Source of the DNA: Magnetococcus sp. PR-3
GTDB taxonomy: Bacteria > Pseudomonadota > Magnetococcia > Magnetococcales > Magnetococcaceae
NCBI RefSeq assembly: GCF_036689865.1
Contig: NZ_JBAHUQ010000006.1
Location: forward strand, 62,001-126,000
DNA length: 64,000 nt
Reading direction: 5' to 3'
The notes under the pieces are model-generated. The model saw only the letters and a program-made list of their open reading frames with translations, ran no database searches and had not been told where the DNA came from. The first letter of the stretch is position 1; each line of letters starts with the position of its first letter. A program made the translations under genes and the position numbers. This document shows positions 33,807-43,194 of the stretch, piece after piece.

Positions 33807-34775
33807 ATGTCAGGTTCGAGCATGAAACACAATCTGAATAAGTTCGACCTTAATCTACTGGTGGCGTTTGATACGCTGATGACCGAGCGTGGTGTGACCC
33901 GTGCTGGTCGTGCTTTGGGGATCACCCAAGCGGCAATGAGTAATACATTACGCCGCCTGCGGGAGCTCTTTGATGATCCGCTGTTTGTCAAAACGGGCTC
34001 CAGTATGGAACCTACCCCTCGGGCTTTAGAGCTATCCACTCCGGTTGCTCAAGCACTCTCGGAAGTTCGTAAGGCATTGAATCAAGAAGGTTTTGATCCT
34101 ATGCTTGCAACGGACTTGTTCCGTATTGGCATGATCGATTATGCATCGGCCATGCTTATGCCAGGTTTGGTAAACCACATGAGCCAGGCTGCTCCTAAAT
34201 CCACGGTGCGGGTGGTGGATGTGGGGGGGCATGAAGAGGTGGCGCATCTGGAGAAGGGGGATGTCGACCTGGTCTTCAGCCGTTTTCAGTGGGTACCACC
34301 AAAGGTTTGTCTCAACCGTCTGTTCAGTATGGAGTATGTGGCGGTTTTCTGCCCGAACCATCCAGGTGTCGAGGAGGGCGAGCTGACTATGGATGCCTTC
34401 CTCAACTCCCGTCATATTCACTATTATCCCCGTGGTATGGATAATACGGTGGTGGATGAAACACTGGCGGAGATGGGTAAAAAGCGCAATATCATTGGCA
34501 AGCTCTCCTCTTTTGGAATGTTGCCTGCCATGTTGGCCTCCAGTCATGTTATGGCGGTTATGCCAGAAGGTGCCGCGAAAGTGGTTGCACGTCCATTGGG
34601 TTTAAGGGTTGAGAAGTTACCCTTTAAAACCCCTGCACTGCGCATGGCCTTGGCATGGCACCCACGTACAGAGAGAGATCCTTCGCACGTATGGTTCCGT
34701 CAACAGATTAAACATGTGCTAAAAGAAGCGTGCTGGCGGGATGAGAGTAATTGTGACGATGGCATTATCCGGTAA
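33807..34775 (+). CDS. LysR-family transcription regulator (second of a tandem pair)
   Basis: The 322-residue protein has the same N-terminal helix as its neighbour (LNKFDLNLLVAFDTLMTERGVTRAGRALGITQAAMSNTLRRLRELFDDPLFVKTGSSMEPTPRALEL), while the effector domain has diverged (TDLFRIGMIDYASAMLMPGLVNHM). The two clearly arose by duplication and probably bind similar DNA but sense different ligands. ATG 33807 or the ATG five codons later may be the start. The gene ends just before a strong terminator; each copy is monocistronic. Confidence 0.9.
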   Translation: MSGSSMKHNLNKFDLNLLVAFDTLMTERGVTRAGRALGITQAAMSNTLRRLRELFDDPLFVKTGSSMEPTPRALELSTPVAQALSEVRKALNQEGFDPMLATDLFRIGMIDYASAMLMPGLVNHMSQAAPKSTVRVVDVGGHEEVAHLEKGDVDLVFSRFQWVPPKVCLNRLFSMEYVAVFCPNHPGVEEGELTMDAFLNSRHIHYYPRGMDNTVVDETLAEMGKKRNIIGKLSSFGMLPAMLASSHVMAVMPEGAAKVVARPLGLRVEKLPFKTPALRMALAWHPRTERDPSHVWFRQQIKHVLKEACWRDESNCDDGIIR

Positions 34776-34803
34776 GGGTGTACACGACCGGTAAGCATAA
34801 AAA

Positions 34804-34830
34804 AAGCAGGCCATTGGCTTGCTTTTTTTT
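34804..34830 (+). terminator. Rho-independent terminator after second LysR gene
   Basis: AAGCAGGCC and GGCTTGCTT pair (one G-T wobble) around a 3-base loop and are followed by a long T-run, about 30 bases after the stop. Confidence 0.85.
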
Positions 34831-35200
34831 GTGCCTTCTCCGTGGATTAAGCGTAAAAATAAATATTTATGATTAAAAGCAGACTTTGTGGATCTGTTGT
34901 GTGGATGAGACCAATCTTGTGGTCTGTATGGGTTATATCTGGGTGTAAGGCCCAAGGATTGTATCGAGATAGGCTGCGTTTGGCTGTATGAAGGGCTGGG
35001 TATGAGCACTATATCCATATCTATACCTGTAGCGCGCTACCATGCTCAAACGTGATATCCCAATGACCTTAACGCATGTATCGCCATGTACGGCATGACA
35101 AACTAGATCACAATCTTTTGCGGGGTTTGAAATCTGCTTGTTTGGATCAAGACCCGTGAGAATGGGTAGGTTGTATGGATGGGGTGTGGCAACCGCAAAA
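34831..35200. other. Intergenic region without a supported gene
   Basis: AT-rich with no coding signal I can support. It contains a perfect 12-bp palindrome, GTAGCGCGCTAC, at 35029-35040. Both flanking genes are convergent and terminate here. Confidence 0.4.
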
Positions 35201-35234
35201 AAAAGAGAGTTACCCGGTGGGATAACTCTCTTTT
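35201..35234 (-). terminator. Bidirectional terminator downstream of secreted protein gene
   Basis: AAAAGAGAGTTA and TAACTCTCTTTT form a 12-bp arm, with an inner CCC-ggt-GGG extension and one bulged A. A's and T's flank it on both sides. It lies 27 bases beyond the stop of the minus-strand gene at 35261. Confidence 0.85.
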
Positions 35235-35260
35235 AGAGGTCCAGATTGAAGAGATCTGGT

Positions 35261-36355
35261 TTAGCGGCGACGCCTTTTCAGGTGGGCCTCATTCAGATCG
35301 ATCTTGGTGGGCATACCCTCTTCCAGCTGTTTCATAGAGCCTTGAATGGGATCATCCAAACCGGGTAGATCCTTATTATCCAACAACACCCGCACGGCAA
35401 AGCTGGTTTCAATAATCTGTTTGTCCGTAATCCCCGTCATGCGTTCTACTAACGGTACAAAATCATTAGGATTTTGTTGTAGATAGGTCTCCATGGCATT
35501 TAACCATTTATCGACCCGCTGGGGTTGGTATTTGGCCCGTACCCGACGAATCCAGTTTTCAGGAAAATAGGCATGATCCCGAAGGTAGGAAGGGGTCACT
35601 GAGCGACCAATGGCCAAGACCTCCTGCTGGGTGAGCGTATACTCTGCAGAGCGTCCGGCAAAGATCTCAACATTATCAAAGCTACCCGCGACTTCAGAAC
35701 CACACCAGCCGGCACCTAGCTCAAAGATAACCAGCGTACGGGCGATCTGATCAGGATCCACCCCTTTAAGATAGCGGCGAATAAGCTCTTCCACTTCAAT
35801 GGACAAACGTCGCTTAACCCCATCAAAACGCCCTTTAACAGCAACGGCATAGCGGGTTGAGGTATTTTTTGGGCGTTGGTAGTGGCGGTTGAAGAAGTAG
35901 TGCCACAACTCACCTAACAGTATGTTATTACGGTCCATAAATTGGATCCGTGTACCGATCCAAGCCCGATCATCCACACCGCCCATGACGTTCATGGGGG
36001 TGAACTCAAAACCAATACGCCGAATGGGTCGGTTGATCACACGGTAGGATTGAATGGGCGCACCGCTGGAGCTTTCACTTAATAAAAGCTGACCTTCACG
36101 GATCTGCACAGGGGGTTGCGCGATCCCCTGATTTTGATCTTGTGGGGATCGGTAAGCGGGGCTAACACGTCCACAACCAATACCGTTCATACGGGTCATG
36201 TACCATTGCTGGTCATCGTTGGTTACTTCGGTGCGCTCAAAATCATCTTTAAAAATGAGTTCGGCAGAGCGATCAGGTCGTTTGGCCTCTGCAGGGGAGA
36301 TACCCACCAGCAGCAGAGCGCCCAATAGCATGATAATCTGTTTACCCATGGCCAT
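35261..36355 (-). CDS. Secreted protein with beta-sandwich-like region, unknown
   Basis: The 364-residue protein has a signal peptide (cleavage after AEA, residue 24). The first half, LIFKDDFERTEVTNDDQQW...IREGQLLLSES...RIGFEFTP and RIQFMDRNNILLGELWHYFFN, has the look of a concanavalin/LamG-like sandwich, in which a DDFE start and a W...G.L.L element are common. The second half is helical, with LRDHAYFPENWIRRVRAKYQPQRVDKWLNAMETYL. I do not recognise a family; it has two Cys residues in the exported part. ATG 36355 has AGGA seven bases upstream. It is monocistronic. Confidence 0.72.
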   Translation of the reverse strand: MAMGKQIIMLLGALLLVGISPAEAKRPDRSAELIFKDDFERTEVTNDDQQWYMTRMNGIGCGRVSPAYRSPQDQNQGIAQPPVQIREGQLLLSESSSGAPIQSYRVINRPIRRIGFEFTPMNVMGGVDDRAWIGTRIQFMDRNNILLGELWHYFFNRHYQRPKNTSTRYAVAVKGRFDGVKRRLSIEVEELIRRYLKGVDPDQIARTLVIFELGAGWCGSEVAGSFDNVEIFAGRSAEYTLTQQEVLAIGRSVTPSYLRDHAYFPENWIRRVRAKYQPQRVDKWLNAMETYLQQNPNDFVPLVERMTGITDKQIIETSFAVRVLLDNKDLPGLDDPIQGSMKQLEEGMPTKIDLNEAHLKRRRR

Positions 36356-36377
36356 GGATCCATCCTAAAGGTTGCGA

Positions 36378-36398
36378 CCGGCCTTCCGTTATGGCCGG
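36378..36398 (-). promoter_or_regulatory. GC-rich hairpin upstream of the secreted protein gene
   Basis: CCGGCC and GGCCGG, with a 9-base loop, lie 23 bases upstream of the start codon. It could end the transcript of the upstream minus-strand activator or lie in the 5' untranslated region. No T-run follows. Confidence 0.35.
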
Positions 36399-36621
36399 AA
36401 AAGATCTTGTTTCCATACAATCATTTATAATGCAAATTTAATGCCGTGTTCTGTGGTGAACTGTGAACTCAGCGCATGATCTGATCTGTATGCTCCCCTG
36501 TAAGCAGCGGATCTCAGGCAGGGGATGTCGGTATGCTCCAATAAGCTTACGCTTGTTTGTCCGGTAAGATCCCAATGTTTTGGACCGTATAAGGGTTGGT
36601 TTAGATATCAGGAGAGGGGGG

Positions 36622-38034
36622 CTATTCAGCGCCTTTGCTTTTCCAGAGCTGTTTTTTCCGATAGATGGTTGAAGGGTTGATCTCCAGTTTTGCGGCAGCC
36701 TGTGGAATGTTATGGCCACATTTTTTTAAGGCCCGTTCAATGATCTGTTTTTCCTCCAACCATAAAGGAAGAATAGCATCCTGATCGTGTGGGTGGGTTG
36801 CGGTTTGCAATGAAGGGGCTTGGGTGGTTGTGGTGCGGTGACCCGCTTTTCCACCAACCGGAGAGGGCAGCATGCTGGCCTCTAACTGGGTGCCCTCATT
36901 GAGCACGACAGCATGGCGGACCATATTTTGTAGTTCTCGTACATTACCTGGCCAGTTGTGGCCCAATATTAACTGTTCAGCCTCACTGCTGTAGCCTTCA
37001 AACTGTTTTTTCTCTTCGGTATTGTATTGTCGTAAAAGATGGTGTGCCAATAATAGAACATCCTGTTCCCGCTCGCGAAGAGGGGGAAGGTGAAGGGGGA
37101 TGACGTTTAAACGGTAATAGAGATCTTCCCTAAAACGCCCTTCTTGTACCTCTCGCCACGGTTCACGGTTGGTGGCACACAAGATCCGGACATCCACCGT
37201 TTCCCCTTTTTGTGCACCGACTTTCTGTACATGACCGGTTTGCAGAAAACGTAATAATTTGCTCTGTAGATCCAGGGGTAATTCACCAATTTCATCTAAA
37301 AAAAGTGTGCCATGGTGGGCGCGTTGTGCCGCACCTTGGCGATCTGAAACAGCACCGGTAAATGCCCCCTTAACATGACCAAATAGCTCACTTTCAATGA
37401 GGTCTTTTGGAATGGCCGCACAATTAACCGGGACAAAAGGTTTGCGTTTACGTGATGAGGCTTTATGGATCGCCTCGGCACACACCTCTTTACCCGTACC
37501 GGATTCACCGGTGATAAAGATGGTTGCATTACTTGGGGCTGCATTTTCTATGGTTTGATAGACCCCCTGCATGGTGGGGGAAGCACCAATAAAACCGTGA
37601 AATTGATCACGTTCAAAACTATCTCGATAAGCTTGTACCTCAAGCGAGAGATCTTTCTGCCGCAGGGCATTGCCCATGGTTACCAACAGGCGGTTGGCGG
37701 AAAAGGGCTTTTCAAGATAATCAAATGCCCCCAGGCGGGTGGCCTCTACTGCTGTATCAACACTGCCATGGGCGGTAATAATCACCACTTGTGTTGGTAG
37801 GTTCTGTTCATGAATGGATTTAAGAATTTCCAACCCATGCATATCTGGCAGTTGTAGATCCAGCAAAATGAGATCTGGAATTTGTTGGTGTAGGTGGATC
37901 AAAGTGCTGTGACCATCTGTACAGTGCGTAACCTGCCAGTTCGGATCACTTTTAATATACTCCTGGTAGACCATGGCCATGGAGGCACTATCTTCAACCA
38001 GCAGCAGGGTATGTTGAGCAGCATCCAGAGACAT
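36622..38034 (-). CDS. LuxO/NtrC-type sigma-54 response regulator
   Basis: A 470-residue protein with an intact receiver (acidic pair E14/D15, phospho-acceptor D59, Lys 109), AAA+ domain with Walker A GESGTGKE (176-183), GAFTGA (223-228) and Walker [10 protein letters not shown], and a Fis-type helix-turn-helix ([24 protein letters not shown]). The [10 protein letters not shown] helix is characteristic of LuxO-like regulators, which activate sigma-54 promoters when phosphorylated. It lies divergent to the haem-motif hybrid kinase at 38459, which is the obvious upstream partner. LuxO-type function in quorum sensing is not implied by sequence alone. Confidence 0.92.
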   Translation of the reverse strand: MSLDAAQHTLLLVEDSASMAMVYQEYIKSDPNWQVTHCTDGHSTLIHLHQQIPDLILLDLQLPDMHGLEILKSIHEQNLPTQVVIITAHGSVDTAVEATRLGAFDYLEKPFSANRLLVTMGNALRQKDLSLEVQAYRDSFERDQFHGFIGASPTMQGVYQTIENAAPSNATIFITGESGTGKEVCAEAIHKASSRKRKPFVPVNCAAIPKDLIESELFGHVKGAFTGAVSDRQGAAQRAHHGTLFLDEIGELPLDLQSKLLRFLQTGHVQKVGAQKGETVDVRILCATNREPWREVQEGRFREDLYYRLNVIPLHLPPLREREQDVLLLAHHLLRQYNTEEKKQFEGYSSEAEQLILGHNWPGNVRELQNMVRHAVVLNEGTQLEASMLPSPVGGKAGHRTTTTQAPSLQTATHPHDQDAILPLWLEEKQIIERALKKCGHNIPQAAAKLEINPSTIYRKKQLWKSKGAE

Positions 38035-38458
38035 GGCACAACCTTATAAGATTAAGAATGTATTAAAAACGAAGCCTAAACCTAACCAGTTTAAAAGAAA
38101 ATGATCTGAGGATCATCCATACAGTGCATAAAAAGTGAATAGATGAACAAATACACACTTAATCTATGCACTTTACCTAACATTCTACCGTTACAAAAAC
38201 TGTCCATAATAGAATAGTGAGGGCATAAAGTTGTTCTGTTGGACGTAATAGTTGTGTTGGCGTAATATACCGGCGTTTCTACTGTAGAAATTGATCAAAT
38301 CTCAATATTTCAGTTACTTATAAAAATCTGGTTCTATCTGTGTGGCATTTTCAACGGGTTGACCAGCGCTCTGTATGGGTTAGATATCTCATAAGATCAC
38401 AAAATCTCTCATTATTTTCTGTTACAAACCGAGTCTGACTTTTCTAAAAGGGCCCTGC
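38035..38458. other. Divergent promoter region between LuxO-like regulator and hybrid kinase
   Basis: A 424-base AT-rich gap that must drive both genes. AAGG and AAAGGG ribosome-binding sites precede the two starts. No sigma-54 box (GG-N10-GC form) could be read with confidence, and no gene is supported. Confidence 0.45.
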
Positions 38459-41400
38459 ATGTCTGGTAATGCACCGTTCACCCATGGCTACGACCACCGG
38501 ATGGTTCAACGCACCTTTCTGTCTGCTTTTGTGCTATGGACGCTGGTTTTTGGTGCCTCTTTGTATTGGGACACCCATGGAGAGATGCGCTCTGTTGATG
38601 AGCTGATGCAGCTTAAGGTGGAGTCTGATTACCGTACAGCCAATACGTTGTTGCAGTGGGTTCGTAACCATGGCATGGAACATCAAAACCAGGGTGATTC
38701 GGGGCGTACGCAGCACCGTCGGCAAGCAGAACGTTTAAACCAAGCTTTTCAAATGCTTTCGGTGCCTCAAGCGGGGGCCAATCCTGATCTTAAGAACCAC
38801 ACCTTGCACATTCGTATGATCAGTAATGAGCCGCTAAACAGTCAAAACCACCCAGATGGGTGGGAACTGCAAGCTTTATCCGACCTGTTTGGTGGAAAAA
38901 AAGAGATACAAGGAACGGGGATTTATCAGGGAAAGCTCCATTATCGACTCTACCGCCCCATTACCATGAAACCCCATTGTCAGCAGTGCCACGCCTATAC
39001 GCAACAATCGGTGGCAGCACTGGGTGTGAACGTTGGGTTAGCTCCCTATCAAGAGGCCAAAGCCCAAGCGCTTAAGGTACAGATGACCAGTCATGGTGGG
39101 GTGTGGTTGCTGGGGTCTGTTCTCTTACTGATCGGCTATCGTCGTTGGCAGCAGCATGTTCAGTTGCATCAACAACAACACCGCCGGTTAGAGCGGTTTC
39201 GCAAGCAGTTGGATCAGGCCCATGACAGCATTTTTGTGGTGGATTACCACACCAGCCGGATTATGGATGCCAACCAAACCGCGTGTGACCGTTTGGGGTA
39301 TGATCTGGCTGAACTAAGACAGAAGTGTCTGTACGAATTGGAGACACGGCTCAGTAATTTGTCAGCTTGGCAGCGGTTGATGCGACGCTTTGCTCAGCAA
39401 AAAAATCTACTGTTTAAAACCCGTGTACTCTGTCGGGATGGCCGCTCTTTTCCTGTCGAGATCAATGCTCACCTTCATCAGGATGGCAGGCGACGTTTTT
39501 TAATTGGTGCGGCGCGGGATATCAGTGAGCGCTATCAAGCCGAATTGGCGCTGAGTCAACGGGAGCAAATGTTCCGCTCTTTGGTTGAGTTATCTCGGGC
39601 TATTTTTTGGCGTTATGATCTGAAAAAAGGGTGCTTTACCTATATTAGCCCAGAGAGTGAATCGATCTTGGGGTATCCTGCAGATAGTTGGTCAGGTTTG
39701 CAGTGTTGGGCAGAGCGTATTCATCCTGACGATCGCGCTTGGGCGACCAACTATTGTCAAGTTAGTACCGAAAAAGGGGAAGACCACAGCTTTAACTACC
39801 GCTGTATAACACAATCCGGTGAAGTGAAGTGGATTCATGATGTCGTCACGGTGGTTAAGGATGAGCAGGAGGAGCCCACTGAGCTTCTGGGTATTATGTT
39901 TGATATGACCCAGCGGGAGTTACAGGCGCAACAAAACCAACAGATATTGCAGGACCGGGCCGTGATTAGTGCGCTCTTGGAAGCGGCTGTTGCCTCTATG
40001 AGTCTGAAAGAGATGTTGGAGCGTGCCTTAGATGTTGTGTTGACCCAATCTCGTATCACCACATTAAACCGTGGAGCTATTTTTCTGACCGATCCGCACA
40101 AGCAGGAGTTGGTGCTTCAGGTGCATCGGGATATGGAGCTGCTGACCGATACCTGTAATCGGGTTATATGTGGTACCTGCGCGTGTGGTATGGCCTTGCA
40201 GAAAAAGCAGATTGTATTTGTGCGTTCTGACGAAGATCTACACTCGGTCTCGTATGATGGAATGCAGCCTCATGGTCACTACTGTACACCTATTATGGAT
40301 GGCGAAAACTGCTTAGGGGTGTTGAATATCTACTTGGAACATGAACATCCCCGTAGTGCAGATGAAGAGGAGTTTCTTGAAGCGGTTGCCAATACCATGG
40401 CGGGTATTATTAAACGCAGCCGGGCCGAAGAGGCTCTGCAAGAGAAGAGTACCTATATTGATAATATTCTTCAGCACTCTACCGAAATCGCCATTGCAGC
40501 GACAGATTTGGAATACCGTATTACATACTTTAACCCTGTTGCGGAACAGGTGTTTGGAAAACAGGCGGATGAGGTTATTGGCCGTACGGTTATGGAGATT
40601 CACCTAGAGCAACACATTCCTGCCTATCGTTTTGATCAAGCCATAGCGGCGGTCAAAAAGGATGGGGAACATCGCTATGTTACCGAGCAGCAGCATTCAT
40701 CAGGCACCCGTACCATTGCTTCTCGCTTAGCGGGTATCAACAATGGTCAGGGTGAGACCATTGGCTATGTATTGATGGCACAGGATGTGACCGAACAGAA
40801 AGCTCTGGAACAGAGTTTGTTTACAGCCAAACAGCGTGCCGATGCGGCCAACCAGGCCAAGAGTACCTTTTTGGCCACCATGAGCCATGAGATCCGTACC
40901 CCGATGAATACCATTTTAGGTATGGGGGAGCTGCTGCAAAAAACCGCTTTAAATGAGACACAGGCGGGATATTTAGAGGTTCTAAACCGTTCTGGTGAGG
41001 GGCTGCTTACTTTAATTAACGATATTCTGGATATCTCAAAAATTGAGGCCCATAAACTGACGTTAGAAGAGACCGTTTTTGATCTCTCCCTGCTGGTTTC
41101 CAACACCGTGCAGATGTTCAATTATGCCGCCAGGAAAAAAGAGATTGGCTTACAGTTGCAGTACACAGGGGCCATTCCCCCTTGGGTTTCTGGTGATCCA
41201 ACCCGTCTACGTCAGGTACTGCTCAATTTAATAGGTAATGCCGTTAAATTTACCCAATCAGGCCATGTGACCATAGAGGTTGAGCACCAATCTGAGGTTG
41301 ATATCCACTTTAAGGTTAAGGATACCGGCCCTGGTATTGCGGCAGAACGTCAAAAGGCTATTTTTGAACCCTTTACCCAAAGTGCGCCCCATACGGCTCG

Positions 41401-41995
41401 CCAACATGGGGGCACTGGGTTAGGCTTAACCATCTGCTTAAAACTGGTAGAAATGATGGGTGGTAAGCTCACTTTAGAAACCCAGGAAGGGCAGGGGAGT
41501 TGCTTTGCATTTGTCTTAAACCTGCCTTCGGCACCAGCACCTGAACCCTGCCAAACGCACCAAGAGATGGTGAGTGTGTCGTTGGATGATCAGCCCGCTT
41601 TAACCATTCTTGTGGTGGATGATGCCCAGGATAACCGCTTATTGATACAAGCGTTTATGGATGATCAGCCTCATCGGTTACTTATGGCAGAAGATGGTCT
41701 GCAAGGTGTAGAAAAATATAAGGATGCAGCACCTGACCTTATCCTTATGGATATACAAATGCCTAGGCTTGATGGTATTGAAGCCACGCACCAGATCCGC
41801 CAGTGGGAGTTGGATAAGGGAGTTGACCCCACCGTTATTATTGCACTGACAGCAGATACCATGGGGGATACGGCCCAACGTGTTATGCAGGCCGGGTGTA
41901 ACCACTATATGAGCAAACCCATACGTAAAAGAGATCTACTGGCGACCATTCAGCGCTATTCACAGGATCAAGTGAATCGGCCAACAGAGGGCTAA
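38459..41995 (+). CDS. Hybrid sensor kinase with CxxCH haem motif, PAS-PAS-GAF-PAS
   Basis: The 1178-residue protein has an N-terminal membrane segment (about 20-36), an exported sensor of DUF3365/Tll0287 type with CQQCH at 174-178 (a covalent haem c site), a second membrane segment (about 212-226), then PAS (about 240-345), PAS (about 365-490), GAF (about 520-655) with clustered Cys (CGTCACG), PAS (about 665-790), HisKA with H810, HATPase and a C-terminal receiver with D1098. Such kinases sense redox state, oxygen or NO via haem. Signal probably passes to the LuxO-type regulator encoded divergently, but the receiver at its own C-terminus implies a relay needing an HPt protein. A small terminator overlaps the stop codon. 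Confidence 0.92.
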   Translation: MSGNAPFTHGYDHRMVQRTFLSAFVLWTLVFGASLYWDTHGEMRSVDELMQLKVESDYRTANTLLQWVRNHGMEHQNQGDSGRTQHRRQAERLNQAFQMLSVPQAGANPDLKNHTLHIRMISNEPLNSQNHPDGWELQALSDLFGGKKEIQGTGIYQGKLHYRLYRPITMKPHCQQCHAYTQQSVAALGVNVGLAPYQEAKAQALKVQMTSHGGVWLLGSVLLLIGYRRWQQHVQLHQQQHRRLERFRKQLDQAHDSIFVVDYHTSRIMDANQTACDRLGYDLAELRQKCLYELETRLSNLSAWQRLMRRFAQQKNLLFKTRVLCRDGRSFPVEINAHLHQDGRRRFLIGAARDISERYQAELALSQREQMFRSLVELSRAIFWRYDLKKGCFTYISPESESILGYPADSWSGLQCWAERIHPDDRAWATNYCQVSTEKGEDHSFNYRCITQSGEVKWIHDVVTVVKDEQEEPTELLGIMFDMTQRELQAQQNQQILQDRAVISALLEAAVASMSLKEMLERALDVVLTQSRITTLNRGAIFLTDPHKQELVLQVHRDMELLTDTCNRVICGTCACGMALQKKQIVFVRSDEDLHSVSYDGMQPHGHYCTPIMDGENCLGVLNIYLEHEHPRSADEEEFLEAVANTMAGIIKRSRAEEALQEKSTYIDNILQHSTEIAIAATDLEYRITYFNPVAEQVFGKQADEVIGRTVMEIHLEQHIPAYRFDQAIAAVKKDGEHRYVTEQQHSSGTRTIASRLAGINNGQGETIGYVLMAQDVTEQKALEQSLFTAKQRADAANQAKSTFLATMSHEIRTPMNTILGMGELLQKTALNETQAGYLEVLNRSGEGLLTLINDILDISKIEAHKLTLEETVFDLSLLVSNTVQMFNYAARKKEIGLQLQYTGAIPPWVSGDPTRLRQVLLNLIGNAVKFTQSGHVTIEVEHQSEVDIHFKVKDTGPGIAAERQKAIFEPFTQSAPHTARQHGGTGLGLTICLKLVEMMGGKLTLETQEGQGSCFAFVLNLPSAPAPEPCQTHQEMVSVSLDDQPALTILVVDDAQDNRLLIQAFMDDQPHRLLMAEDGLQGVEKYKDAAPDLILMDIQMPRLDGIEATHQIRQWELDKGVDPTVIIALTADTMGDTAQRVMQAGCNHYMSKPIRKRDLLATIQRYSQDQVNRPTEG

Positions 41996-42005
41996 CCTCT
42001 TTTTT
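41986..42005 (+). terminator. Short terminator overlapping the hybrid kinase stop
   Basis: AGAGG and CCTCT pair around a 5-base loop containing the stop codon, followed by TTTTTT. The stem is short, so it may be inefficient. Confidence 0.55.
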
Positions 42006-42138
42006 AGGGTGATGGTATCTTTACGCTGTGTGCGTGGTGCCTTGCGTTAGTGGTGCCATATGATAGGCTTTTTCCTAAGGTGGGTGGTTTCCCAAGGGTG
42101 GGACCACAATGGTCGGTAAGATCTTTTAGGGTAGGGCT

Positions 42139-42450
42139 ATGGATAGCGTGGTTTTTGATACAGATATAACACCGGTTCATCCTGGAACGGTGTTGAAAGA
42201 GGATTATCTACAAGAGCTGGGCATCAACCAAAACCAATTGGCTGTTGCCATTGGGGTTCAGCCCATTCGCATTAGTCAGATTATCCGTGGTCAACGGGCG
42301 GTTTCTGCAGATACGGCACTACGGTTGGGGCATTTTTTTGGTAACTCAGCTGAGTATTGGATGCGCCTGCAAGCCTATTATGATCTGGATCTCGCCCGTC
42401 TGGAGGTTGGTGCCGTAGGTCTAAAGGCCATTCAACCCCATGCCGGTTAA
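42139..42450 (+). CDS. HigA-family antitoxin-like regulator (orphan)
   Basis: A 103-residue helix-turn-helix protein of the HigA/VapI type: VHPGTVLKEDYLQELGINQNQLAVAIGVQPIRISQIIRGQRAVSADTALRLGHFFGNSAEYWMRLQAYYDLDLAR. HigA usually neutralises an mRNA interferase, HigB, encoded immediately upstream. Only 143 bases separate it from the hybrid kinase, and the 744 bases downstream contain no HigB-like frame, so it is an orphan. It may be a chromosomal regulator or a remnant of a toxin-antitoxin locus. The start has AGGGTAGGGCT upstream. Confidence 0.88.
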   Translation: MDSVVFDTDITPVHPGTVLKEDYLQELGINQNQLAVAIGVQPIRISQIIRGQRAVSADTALRLGHFFGNSAEYWMRLQAYYDLDLARLEVGAVGLKAIQPHAG

Positions 42451-43194
42451 CGCCTAACACTTCAGTACACCCCTCCACCCTTGCAGGGGGCTTCACCCAA
42501 TCCACAGGCTAAATAGCCTGCTGTGGTGAGTGCCTGCGGATCACAGACTGAAAAATTCTGATTCTCAACCGTGCAAGCTTCTCGATTTTTAGCCAAAACT
42601 ATCTTTGGTCAAGCACACAGAACTTTGTTTTCATGCGTTTTGCACATGTTGCCATTCTTCTCGGAGTCATTCTCTCTGCACAGTGGTACTGAGGCAATGA
42701 CAGCGCGCCTGAGTTCAGGATAGTGATACATGTGGGATATCTTCTGAGTACCAAACAGAAGAAGTGTCATATGGCCGTTTAAGCTGTGGTATGGAGCGCC
42801 TATTGGGTTTCACGATATGCACAGCAGTATGCATCGGCTTCCTTAAATAAGTTTGGCCCAACTTACTTGGTGACACTGGCCATCTATAGGGGGCGGCTAC
42901 GGGCTCTAGCATAAAGCATGAGCCCAACAGGAGTTGTGTGTTTAAATTTCGGTTTTGCACAGGATTCCAGCAGAAAAAGAGCGTTCTTTAGGCCGCTCTT
43001 AGCTGGTTCAGGTGTTATGATCGTTTGAGATCGGCATCATGCTGTTTTTGTAAAAGCTCTCCGCGAGTTGAGCATGTCGTCAACCATTCTACACCATGAT
43101 TGATCTGGCACGTAAACCCCCCCAGTATTATGATGGTATTCGGGACTTTGCGCGTCCGTACATCTATTTCCGTTAGCCAATCAAGGGACAACGC
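42451..43194. other. 744-base intergenic region, no supported gene
   Basis: Frames in this stretch are short and have no recognisable domain, including a minus-strand 81-codon frame at 42715-42960. The composition differs from the neighbouring genes, and a hairpin (AAGAGCG and CGCTCTT) is at 42976-43001. It could be a decayed gene or old mobile element, but nothing diagnostic was seen. An AAGGGA ribosome-binding site just before 43195 serves the methyltransferase. Confidence 0.4.

Noticed and set aside
42715-42960. 81-codon minus frame that might be a transposase remnant
   Set aside because: I looked for transposase motifs and terminal repeats and found none, so no mobile element is claimed.
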